Program-made: the position numbers and the translations under genes
The notes under the pieces: model-generated
Seen by the model: only the letters and a program-made list of their open reading frames with translations
Database searches by the model: none
What the model was told of the DNA's origin: nothing
In this document: one piece after another, positions 17,028 to 24,175 of the stretch
Position numbering within the stretch: the first letter of the stretch is position 1
Layout: every line of letters begins with the position of its first letter
Assembly: GCA_965222745.1 (NCBI GenBank)
Contig: CBDCUW010000003.1
Span: 2,728,001-2,792,000, forward strand
Direction of reading: 5' to 3'
DNA from: CBDCUW01 sp965222745
GTDB lineage: Bacteria > Planctomycetota > Planctomycetia > Pirellulales > Pirellulaceae
DNA length: 64,000 bases

Positions 17028-18251
17028 TTAGCGAATCTGGGCCAGGTACCATTCGACCCACCGATCGAGATGAGCCTCCTGCTGCGAAAAAGGTCCGGGG
17101 ACGTAATGCCGAGAGCCAACCCCTTTCTGCTGCTGGTCGACGATCTTTTGATCTTGTCGCATCGTCGCGTCCCACAGCCAAGTAAGCCGATCTAGTTGGT
17201 AATCGCTGCCTTCCTCGGCGTTTGACTCGACAAGCCAAGTCATCATCACGTCCGTACGCCGCGGCGAGACAGGAATGAATTGGATCAGGATGGCATGATC
17301 GCTATCCGCGACGCCGTAGCTTGTTGGTCCAACCGAAAAATAAGTTTGGCCTCCATCAAAACCTTGGAGCGATCCCATGAGTGGCGCAATGGGCTCACCA
17401 TCGCTGCTGGAGGTCTTGTAGCCTGGGCCCAGCGGTACTCGAGCGACACCAAAATCCTGTTCCGTGTTCGAAACGCCCGACCACTCTTTGCCGACTCCGC
17501 CGACCTGGTGTCCAAAAGATTGGGCCTTCTCGATCCATTTCAGCATGTGTTCTGCGTCGTCATCGCCCATCTCGGGCATACCCACTGTGTCGGCCCTGGG
17601 GTGTACCGCGGCAAACTCCGGATGAGCCGTGAGGCAGTGGTAGCATTCGAGGTAGTTTTCGATGGCAAGCTTCCAATTGCCTTTCATCGGAAACTGGGCC
17701 TGGTGAGCAATTTTGGCGTCGGCAAGCCCATGGTCAACCAAGTAAGCGGAAAACCCCTCAACGACCTGGCCAAGATCAAGCGGCTCTTCTGCCAAGCTGA
17801 TAAAAATCATGCCCTCGATGATTCGAACAGCGACGCTGTGCAGGCCATGGTCCGCGGCATCAAAACCATCCGGCATGCTTTTGGCCATCCGCAGTTTTCC
17901 TGAATGATCGTATACCCAAGCATGATAAGGGCATACAAAGCTTTTCGAATTGCCTTCTTGCTGCGTGCAGACCAGGGAACCACGATGTCGACATACGTTG
18001 ACCAAGGCGCGTACATGTTCGTCGCGTCCTCGGACAATGATCAGCGGCGTGTCGCCCACGTTCACGACGAAGAAATCACCGGGCTTTTTGACTTTGGCCA
18101 CATGCCCCACCAACAGCCAGTTGCGATGGAACACTCTTTCCGTTTCGCGCTGGAAGATCCGGTGATCGCAATAGAATGGCGACTCCAGCGTGTATCCGCT
18201 ACGTCGTCGCGCGATCAATCGCTGTAGCCATTGTTCGTCGTCCGGGCACAT
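17028..18251 (-). CDS. Rieske non-heme iron oxygenase, alpha subunit (1)
   Basis: 407 residues. The Rieske [2Fe-2S] site is CRH (Cys87, His89) and CPYH (Cys107, His110). The catalytic mononuclear iron site lies in ENYLECYHCLTAH (His205, His210), with the bridging acidic residue expected just before. The overall pattern is of single-component-type aromatic-ring-hydroxylating or choline-monooxygenase-like alpha subunits. Electrons must come from a reductase that is not encoded in this window. The start codon lies one base after the stop of the upstream Rieske gene, so the two are coupled. The two paralogues are clearly related along their length and might act in sequence or as a hetero-oligomer. 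Confidence 0.92.
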   Translation of the reverse strand: MCPDDEQWLQRLIARRRSGYTLESPFYCDHRIFQRETERVFHRNWLLVGHVAKVKKPGDFFVVNVGDTPLIIVRGRDEHVRALVNVCRHRGSLVCTQQEGNSKSFVCPYHAWVYDHSGKLRMAKSMPDGFDAADHGLHSVAVRIIEGMIFISLAEEPLDLGQVVEGFSAYLVDHGLADAKIAHQAQFPMKGNWKLAIENYLECYHCLTAHPEFAAVHPRADTVGMPEMGDDDAEHMLKWIEKAQSFGHQVGGVGKEWSGVSNTEQDFGVARVPLGPGYKTSSSDGEPIAPLMGSLQGFDGGQTYFSVGPTSYGVADSDHAILIQFIPVSPRRTDVMMTWLVESNAEEGSDYQLDRLTWLWDATMRQDQKIVDQQQKGVGSRHYVPGPFSQQEAHLDRWVEWYLAQIR

Positions 18252-18252
18252 G

Positions 18253-19491
18253 CTACCAGATTTCCTTCAAGTACTGGTCGATCCAGCGCCGCGTCACTGA
18301 TTCTGTCCGTGAGTACGGACCAGGTTCGTAAAACGTTGAGTGGACGCCTTGTTGATTGTGATTGATGATGACCCGGTCTTGCTCAAAAGTGTTCCTCCAA
18401 AGCCATGTGACCCGATCGGGATCGTAGTCAACGCCTTGTTTCGCGTCACGGTCCACAATCCAGGTCATTTCGACGGAGGTTGAGCAAGGTGCGAGCGGCA
18501 AAAAGCGAAACAACACGGCGTGATCACAATCCGCGACCCCGTAACTGACAGGGCCCACCACAAATTGCGTTTGCCCTCCGTCGTATCCACGGAGGCTTCC
18601 CATCAAAGGAGCAATCGATTTTCCATCCTCACTGGACGTGGCAAATCCGGGGCCGAGCATCTCCCGGTTCACACCGTATCCTTCCCCTGACGCATCCCCT
18701 TCTTTGCTGATCCCGCCGACCTTGTGGCCCAGTTTGCGAACGCCATCAATCCAGTTCAATGTCTCCTCGGCAAACTCAGCGTCCATGTCCAGCCCCAACT
18801 GATGGGCGCGCGGATTGACCCGCGTGTATTCGGGGTGGGCCGAAGGGCAATGGTAGCACTCCAAGAAATTCTCCATCACCAACTTCCAATTTGCGTCAAC
18901 GATGGATTCCTGACGCGCGGCAACTTTGGCGTGGTCGAATCCGTGCGGCTGAAGGAACGGGGCGAGGTTTTCCGCCGCCAAATCAAGGCTCAACGGTTCC
19001 TCAGCCAGGGAAACAAAGATGAGGCCGAACACGACACAAGCGCGCCCCAGAGCCAAATGGAACTCCGAAGGGTCGAACTCCGAAGGCATGTCTCGCGCGT
19101 GAACCAGCTTGCCACAGGTGTCGTAGGCCCAAGCGTGGTAGGGACACACGAACGCCTTTGTGTTTGCTTCCGGCTGTGAGCAGATCGGCATGCCTCGATG
19201 GCGGCATACATTGCTCAGGACTCGAATATGGTTGTCCTCTCCGCGCGTGACAATGAGCGAACTTTCCGCAAGGTTAAAAACGAAGTAATCTCCGGGACTA
19301 GCAACCCTGCTTTCATGGCCAACAAAAAACCAGTGTCGATGATAGATCCGTTCGATGTCGCGCTGAAAAACCCACTCATCCGTGTAGATCGATCGTTCCA
19401 AAGACCAACCCGATCGATAACGCTCGATCTCCTCGTGAATCCAAAGCTCCTTTTGCTCGTCCGACTGATGTTCGTTCCAAGGAGGCCGCAT
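18253..19491 (-). CDS. Rieske non-heme iron oxygenase, alpha subunit (2)
   Basis: 412 residues from ATG at 19491. The frame is open upstream to 19566, but 19491 is preferred because it overlaps the stop of the JmjC-like gene by one base (TGATG), a coupling arrangement. Rieske site: Cys96, His98 (CRH) and Cys116, His119 (CPYH). The iron-site motif ENFLECYHCPSAH is almost identical to that of the downstream paralogue. It should hydroxylate or desaturate an unactivated carbon. Pairs of Rieske genes in a peptide cluster could oxidise the acyl chain or an amino-acid side chain; the sequence does not say which. Confidence 0.92.
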   Translation of the reverse strand: MRPPWNEHQSDEQKELWIHEEIERYRSGWSLERSIYTDEWVFQRDIERIYHRHWFFVGHESRVASPGDYFVFNLAESSLIVTRGEDNHIRVLSNVCRHRGMPICSQPEANTKAFVCPYHAWAYDTCGKLVHARDMPSEFDPSEFHLALGRACVVFGLIFVSLAEEPLSLDLAAENLAPFLQPHGFDHAKVAARQESIVDANWKLVMENFLECYHCPSAHPEYTRVNPRAHQLGLDMDAEFAEETLNWIDGVRKLGHKVGGISKEGDASGEGYGVNREMLGPGFATSSEDGKSIAPLMGSLRGYDGGQTQFVVGPVSYGVADCDHAVLFRFLPLAPCSTSVEMTWIVDRDAKQGVDYDPDRVTWLWRNTFEQDRVIINHNQQGVHSTFYEPGPYSRTESVTRRWIDQYLKEIW

Positions 19492-20411
19492 CAATTTGCT
19501 ACCCCTTGATCTCGCAGCCCATAGTGAATGCTGGCCGTTCGAAGCGCCCGCAATCGCTCGCGCCATCTGCGACGTTCTTCACTTGGAAAGAACCAGTTCA
19601 CCGAGATGCTCATCACTTCATCAATCGCGGCGACCGAATGCAGCCACAAGTAAGGTACGAAGAGCAAGTCGCCCGCTTCAACGACACAGGTTAGCGGCTG
19701 GGCGCCGCGGAACCGCGGATGCAACTCGTAATCGGGGTCGAAGCCGTCGACGCTAAAGACATTCAGGAACTTGAAGGTCTTGAAGGGATTCAATAGCCAA
19801 AGCGGTTGACGACAGCGTATGGCAACGGTTTTGACCAGCGAAGGAGGTCCGAACCGCACGGGATAAGCCAGTTTCGCTTGCGATGGAGACAACAGTACCC
19901 AGCGTTTCTTTCCACGGACTTGGCAGAAAAGATTCGGCAGCGGATCCCAGTGAAAGTGAGTGTTCGTCTTGCCCGGTCCAAGCCAAAAGTAGGGACCGTC
20001 GGGCTTCTCGTTCGGCGGCAGGTAAGGAAGCGGGTTCAGATCCCTCATCAGGCCCATTTCACTACTGAGGTGGAATCTCCGTACATAGTTCATCTTGGTG
20101 TGGTCCGATTCGTTTGCCACCACATCGATGGCGTTGCCAAAATCGGTCATGTTCTCCAACACGCAGTCGCCGCTGCCCAACAGCTGCGAGCCTTCTTCGT
20201 CGTAGTCGGTGAAGCTTCGAAGCGGCACTTGAAGGTCGCCAGCACGCTTTTTCAGTCGTTCGTTGTCGCTCCAAATGTTCACCGCCGGCCAATCGGCGAC
20301 AGCTTTTTTGATGATCACGGGGCGATGTTTCGCCAAGTATTCCTCTCGGAATTCTTCAACCGAAAGCGCTTCGCGCGTTTCGACTTCTGTGCAGTTTTCG
20401 ATCGCTGCCAT
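19491..20411 (-). CDS. Cupin/JmjC-like Fe(II)/2-oxoglutarate-type oxygenase (2)
   Basis: 306 residues, cupin_8/FIH-like. N-terminal LSVEEFREEYLAKHRPVIIKKAVADWP is the family start. The iron site reads His154 and Asp156 in THFHWDPLPN, with distal His258 in YLWLHSV. GKKRW follows the HxD motif. An SD (GGGAGCG) precedes the start. It is about 40 residues longer than its paralogue at 16205, mostly in an insertion around 183-235. It is the second gene of a four-gene minus-strand set: MbtH fusion, this gene, Rieske 2, Rieske 1. Hydroxylation of a carrier-bound residue is likely but unproven. Confidence 0.82.
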   Translation of the reverse strand: MAAIENCTEVETREALSVEEFREEYLAKHRPVIIKKAVADWPAVNIWSDNERLKKRAGDLQVPLRSFTDYDEEGSQLLGSGDCVLENMTDFGNAIDVVANESDHTKMNYVRRFHLSSEMGLMRDLNPLPYLPPNEKPDGPYFWLGPGKTNTHFHWDPLPNLFCQVRGKKRWVLLSPSQAKLAYPVRFGPPSLVKTVAIRCRQPLWLLNPFKTFKFLNVFSVDGFDPDYELHPRFRGAQPLTCVVEAGDLLFVPYLWLHSVAAIDEVMSISVNWFFPSEERRRWRERLRALRTASIHYGLRDQGVAN

Positions 20412-20530
20412 ACTTCGCTCCCGTTTGTTCGTCCTGCCTAACTACCAAGCCATTGAGCTATTCGTCACCCTGTTTCAACCTGTCGCGAATGTGCCACCTG
20501 AACGACCTCGGCGATTCTTCGTCAGATTTG

Positions 20531-21163
20531 CTAGGGGAGCGGTGAGGTAGTCGTCTCACTTGGTTCCACTGGTACAAGATGCCCCTGCCCGGCAAGTGTT
20601 TCGAGTTCAATGTCCGCAATACATCGCAGGCTGACGGAGTCCAGCGTTAATGCGCCTTCCAGGTGAACTGTCCCCGCCCCTTTCTCGAAGTCCGCTTTGC
20701 TGAGATCGCAAGCATCGAAGTTCAATTCCATACCCAGTTCCGTGCCTCCCTTTGTCCGGGTGAACTTGATTAGCACGTATCGCGAATCGATTCTCTCCTT
20801 CAAGGCGGCAGCCGTTTTGTCTGGTCTCAGCGATAATTCAACGGGATGCCGCCCGCTGACGAGTCTTTCTACAAGCGACGGCTGATCGTTTGCCTCGTTC
20901 AATACCGATACGTCGTCTTGCTGTAGCTCGCCAGCGGATCGCTTGCGATCCATCTCTTCCATGTGCTTTCGCAAGCTCAGCGGACGCATATCGGTCCAAA
21001 CCTCCTTCACGTATTCCAAACACTCCTCTCGCGATCCTGTTTTTCCAGAGCTGATCCACCCGTTTGGAATCTCTCGATCCACGGGCCAAATGGAATACTG
21101 CTCCTCGTGATTCACTACAACGCTATAGACTTTCAAGTCTTTTTCATCGTCATCGCTGTGCAT
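20531..21163 (-). CDS. MbtH-like protein with unusual C-terminal extension
   Basis: 210 residues. Residues 10-68 are an MbtH domain: NHEEQYSIWP, PNGW, GSREECLEYV and WTDMRPLSLR, all hallmark segments. MbtH proteins bind adenylation domains and support their folding and activity; normal length is about 70 residues. Here ~140 more residues follow. There is a charged linker (69-95) and then a region with beta-rich character (VLIKFTRTKGGTELGMELNF; GTVHLEGALTLDSVSLRCIA) that I do not recognise. A clear AGGAG SD precedes the start. It leads the minus-strand oxygenase set, 119 bases upstream of the JmjC-like gene, and is the only MbtH seen in the window, so it probably serves the NRPSs encoded from 24176. 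Confidence 0.85.
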   Translation of the reverse strand: MHSDDDEKDLKVYSVVVNHEEQYSIWPVDREIPNGWISSGKTGSREECLEYVKEVWTDMRPLSLRKHMEEMDRKRSAGELQQDDVSVLNEANDQPSLVERLVSGRHPVELSLRPDKTAAALKERIDSRYVLIKFTRTKGGTELGMELNFDACDLSKADFEKGAGTVHLEGALTLDSVSLRCIADIELETLAGQGHLVPVEPSETTTSPLP

Positions 21164-21438
21164 CGTGAACTCCTAAAAAGAACAGCCGCGCCAACCAAGC
21201 ATTTCTCGAATCAAACCCAAGGATTTCCGTACCATTCAGGTACGCTCAAAGCCACTCGCCCAACACTTCGGTGCTTCGAATGTCTCCACCCGGCGATTTC
21301 CCCAGCCAACTTCTCGTTCTCATTCGATCTCCATGGTCTTCTACGCGGATTGCTATCGACATGAACCACGGCTAACATCGCTGAATCGGTTCAGCTCGTT
21401 TGCCCCTTTCTTCATTCTCACTTTTCGAGGGTAGTTGA

Positions 21439-21957
21439 ATGAATCCGATCGAAACTCCTCGCCTCATTTTACGGGAATTCTGTCTCGACGACTTGAATCG
21501 CTATTGGGAGATACAACGCGATCCGGAAATGACACGCTATACGGCCGATGGCGGAGTGAAGTCTATCGAAGCTATAGAAGATGCGATCCGAAATCAAGTC
21601 CTGCCGGACTATCAGACTCATGGATATGGACGTTGGGCTGTCGTGCACCGAGAGAGTAATCTGCTGATCGGTTTCGCCGGCTTGAAGTATCTGACGGATC
21701 GTTCTGAAGTAGATATTGGATATCGGTTGTCGCCCGAGTATTGGGGGCAGGGGCTGGCCACGGAGGCCGCCAGCGCCGTGATGAACTATGGATGGAACGT
21801 CCTCGAACTGTCACAGATTATCGGCATGGTCCTACCCGAGAATACCGCATCGGTTCGCGTTCTTCAGAAACTGGGGATGGAATTCATTCAACACGAATAC
21901 GAAGACGGATTGAAAATAGCAATCTACGCTGCCGATTCTCCGACCCAAGAAAAGTGA
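21439..21957 (+). CDS. GNAT-family N-acetyltransferase (RimJ/RimL type)
   Basis: 172 residues. The opening IETPRLILREFCLDDLNRYWE and the segments DIGYRLSPEYWGQGLATEA (acetyl-CoA-binding Q-x-x-G-x-A like) and LPENTASVRVLQKLGM are diagnostic of RimJ/RimL-like acetyltransferases. The family acetylates alpha-amino groups of proteins or small amines. It has a GAGGG ribosome-binding site and is divergent from the MbtH gene, with 275 bases between the starts and nothing else seen there. It converges on the flavoprotein gene (17 bases between stops). A role in self-protection by acetylation or in tailoring is possible but not shown. Confidence 0.88.
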   Translation: MNPIETPRLILREFCLDDLNRYWEIQRDPEMTRYTADGGVKSIEAIEDAIRNQVLPDYQTHGYGRWAVVHRESNLLIGFAGLKYLTDRSEVDIGYRLSPEYWGQGLATEAASAVMNYGWNVLELSQIIGMVLPENTASVRVLQKLGMEFIQHEYEDGLKIAIYAADSPTQEK

Positions 21958-21974
21958 TTACGCTGTCCCGCGAC

Positions 21975-23537
21975 TCACACTGCGTGCGTGGAAAGCAGGG
22001 TGTCCAGTTGTTGCCGCAGCGGCAGAGTGTACATCTCCTTGTCCCACATGTTTTCAAGATCTTCGGGGACGTGATACTCGTGCTGGAGCTGCTCTCCCTC
22101 GAACCAGCGAATCACCGGATGAATGAAGGTGCTTTTGGTGCCGTCGGTGGGGTACCGGACGATGTTAAACGGATCCATTTCCTCGCTGATGTGCCCGTAC
22201 TCCATCGTCAAGAACATGCGCAGCGTATTTCGAAAATCCTTGTGCTGCTGAACATAATCTACCGGCAAATCCCGGTAGTGCTGAATCTGGTCACCACTTC
22301 CTTCCAACAGAAAAACATCTGCTAGAAAGCCCGGTTGCTGAAACAACGACGAGGATTGATTGACTCGGTCAATCACGCATCGCGCCAAAGAGCCGACGTC
22401 AAACGGGAGCGAGGAGGATGGCAGCGATACGCCTTCGAATCTTTCCTCCAGTATCTGATGCAACGCCCGGATGTTGTACCGAAATCCGTGTACAAACCCT
22501 GAGAAACTTTTGCGGTAGTCTCGCCCATGCATGAGCACCCCAGCAAAGTAAAGATCTTGGACGCTCTGTGATTCCCAGCTGCTCGTCATCGCTGGAAATT
22601 TTTCGCAGGGCGTCCGCTCAATGGGCATGGTCTCTGGGCAAAAAACCTCGTCGTCAAACTCGAATCCTGTGCAGGTGATCACACGGTCAACAGAAATCTG
22701 AATTCGCTGATCGTTGGCATGGGTGTAATGGATACTGACCAGTAACTTGCCATCATCTTGCCGTTCGATTCGTTCGACGTCCGCGTCAAGAATCGTATTC
22801 TGCGATTTCAGCTGATAGGTGTCCAGAAAGTCATTGTTGACTGCACGCAAGTCGCCGACGTAATGAGTCTTCCATGCCAGTCGAAGCGGGTTGCGGCTCA
22901 ACAGGTGAACGACAGCTGCCGAATTGATGAGGTTGTCCGCGGTCTCGAGACCGGAATTCCCTTTGCCAATGACCAAGACGCGCTGGTTCTGAAATTCCTT
23001 TGGGTCGACAGAGACATCGGCATACGATTCGCAATGTTCGATCCCATCGACGTCAATGACACGAGGCTTGTACAGGCCGGTTGCCACAATCAGCCGCTTC
23101 GCCTCATACACCGAGCCAGATTCACACCGGAGCGTAAACCCATCCCCCTTTTCAATTTGGGTTGCGCGCTCATTGAACTTGATATTGAGTTCATACTGTT
23201 TCGCAAACTCAGCGAGGTACTGAACGAAGCCGTCTGCTTCGGGAAAGTAGCAGTCGCTAAAACTGGTGAAAGAAAGCTTGTTGTCGTCGGTCAACAGCGA
23301 ATTCCAGTCCCACCGCAAGTTCGTGTCGGGGTCATCCATCCCCGTAAATCGCTTGTTGATCGAGATCAGACGCCTGTGTCTTGGATACCTCGCGAAAAAC
23401 GCACCAGGAAATGCGTTTTCATCGAGTATCAAATAATCGCGTCCGCTTTGTTGAAGGTAGTAGCCGAGCTGCAGTCCCGCGGGCCCCGCCCCCAGAATGA
23501 AGTAGTCTATCAATTCTGTCCCCCCGGTACTTGCCAT
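21975..23537 (-). CDS. FOXRED2-like FAD-dependent oxidoreductase/monooxygenase
   Basis: 520 residues. The N-terminal FAD-binding motif is FILGAGPAGLQLGYYL, and a second Rossmann motif for NAD(P)H is VLVIGKGNSGLETADNL. The stretch FFARYPRHRRLISINKRFTG followed by NLRWDWNSLL strongly recalls FOXRED2, a flavoprotein related to flavin-containing monooxygenases. Bacterial members occur in natural-product clusters and probably oxidise amines, thiols or carbons using NADPH and O2. It shares the 638-base divergent control region with the main NRPS operon, suggesting co-regulation. No signal peptide is seen. Confidence 0.82.
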   Translation of the reverse strand: MASTGGTELIDYFILGAGPAGLQLGYYLQQSGRDYLILDENAFPGAFFARYPRHRRLISINKRFTGMDDPDTNLRWDWNSLLTDDNKLSFTSFSDCYFPEADGFVQYLAEFAKQYELNIKFNERATQIEKGDGFTLRCESGSVYEAKRLIVATGLYKPRVIDVDGIEHCESYADVSVDPKEFQNQRVLVIGKGNSGLETADNLINSAAVVHLLSRNPLRLAWKTHYVGDLRAVNNDFLDTYQLKSQNTILDADVERIERQDDGKLLVSIHYTHANDQRIQISVDRVITCTGFEFDDEVFCPETMPIERTPCEKFPAMTSSWESQSVQDLYFAGVLMHGRDYRKSFSGFVHGFRYNIRALHQILEERFEGVSLPSSSLPFDVGSLARCVIDRVNQSSSLFQQPGFLADVFLLEGSGDQIQHYRDLPVDYVQQHKDFRNTLRMFLTMEYGHISEEMDPFNIVRYPTDGTKSTFIHPVIRWFEGEQLQHEYHVPEDLENMWDKEMYTLPLRQQLDTLLSTHAV

Positions 23538-23620
23538 GCTCGTTCACAATCCCTGGGATGTCTTCAAAACGCCATCACGAATTGTCTTCGCTGTTGAATG
23601 GGGTCAAGACATTCCGACAG

Positions 23621-23683
23621 GAATCGCTGCCTTTCCGACTAGAATCGCTGCCTTTCCTTCAAGAATTGCTGCTTTTCGATTTA
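23621..23683. repeat. Three 21-bp direct repeats in the divergent control region
   Basis: GAATCGCTGCCTTTCC begins at 23621 and again, exactly, at 23642. A diverged copy GAATTGCTGCTTTTCG begins at 23663. The period is exactly 21 bases, two helical turns, so all copies face the same side of the helix. A weaker half-copy may precede them at about 23600. Direct repeats at helical phasing in a control region suggest a regulator-binding array. Confidence 0.8.
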
Positions 23684-23700
23684 CGTACGAATCGAAAAGC
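23671..23700. promoter_or_regulatory. Perfect 10-bp inverted repeat (operator or hairpin candidate)
   Basis: GCTTTTCGAT (23671-23680) and ATCGAAAAGC (23691-23700) are perfect reverse complements around a 10-base spacer that itself contains the palindrome TACGTA. The left arm overlaps the third 21-base repeat. No T-tract follows, so an operator is likelier than a terminator. Confidence 0.6.
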
Positions 23701-23990
23701 AGAATCACTATCGGTCTACAACAAGAGTGCCCCTTCCCCGTCATCGCGTCTGTCAATCGGTGCCAGGTGGTGAGCAGCTGCGCCGTTGGGACGAGTCTAC
23801 AGGATGGTCTTGCGGGCGTCCACTATTTCGTGCGAGCCGACTCGAAGCAGTCGGTCAAGTTGGCAAACAGTTGCAGCTTTCAGCGATATTCATCATTTTT
23901 GAATCTCGATACAGGACACTAGGAAGAACGAACCTTATACGGTCGTTCAGGCGAGCACTCCTACGAGACACGAGAATCGATCAAGCATTT

Positions 23991-24020
23991 TTGACCGCGC
24001 TGGGGTCGATCGGCTAGACT
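23991..24020 (+). promoter_or_regulatory. Sigma70-like promoter candidate for the NRPS operon
   Basis: TTGACC (23991-23996) and TAGACT (24015-24020) are separated by 18 bases, matching the -35/-10 consensus at 5 and 4 of 6 positions. They lie about 155 bases upstream of the 24176 start. The assignment is by pattern only; planctomycete promoters are poorly defined. Confidence 0.35.
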
Positions 24021-24175
24021 AATTTTGGGAATTGAGGGTTTGGGTCTCGCAGTACCTGGAACTCTTGGTTGTGCATCCCTTATCGAGAATCTTGTCCAGG
24101 CGGCATCTTGGACACTACTTACGGGGCGTGGGGCTCTCATGTGCCTCTCGGTCCACGCAACCACCGTGAGCAAAC

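Larger units (their letters stand above)
23538..24175. promoter_or_regulatory. 638-bp divergent control region ahead of the NRPS operon
   Basis: The largest non-coding stretch in the window, between the divergent flavoprotein gene and the main biosynthetic operon. It contains three 21-base direct repeats, a perfect 10-base inverted repeat and a sigma70-like promoter candidate, listed separately. Short open frames cross it, but they have no coding character beyond a repeat-derived heptapeptide. Confidence 0.6.

Noticed and set aside
23621..23683. CRISPR-like array
   Set aside because: Only three units with a 21-base period and no separate repeat/spacer structure; no cas genes.
23536..23922. 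128-residue frame in the divergent control region with a repeated IAAFP(T/S)R heptapeptide
   Set aside because: The peptide repeat is simply the translation of the 21-base DNA repeats; the rest has no coding character.
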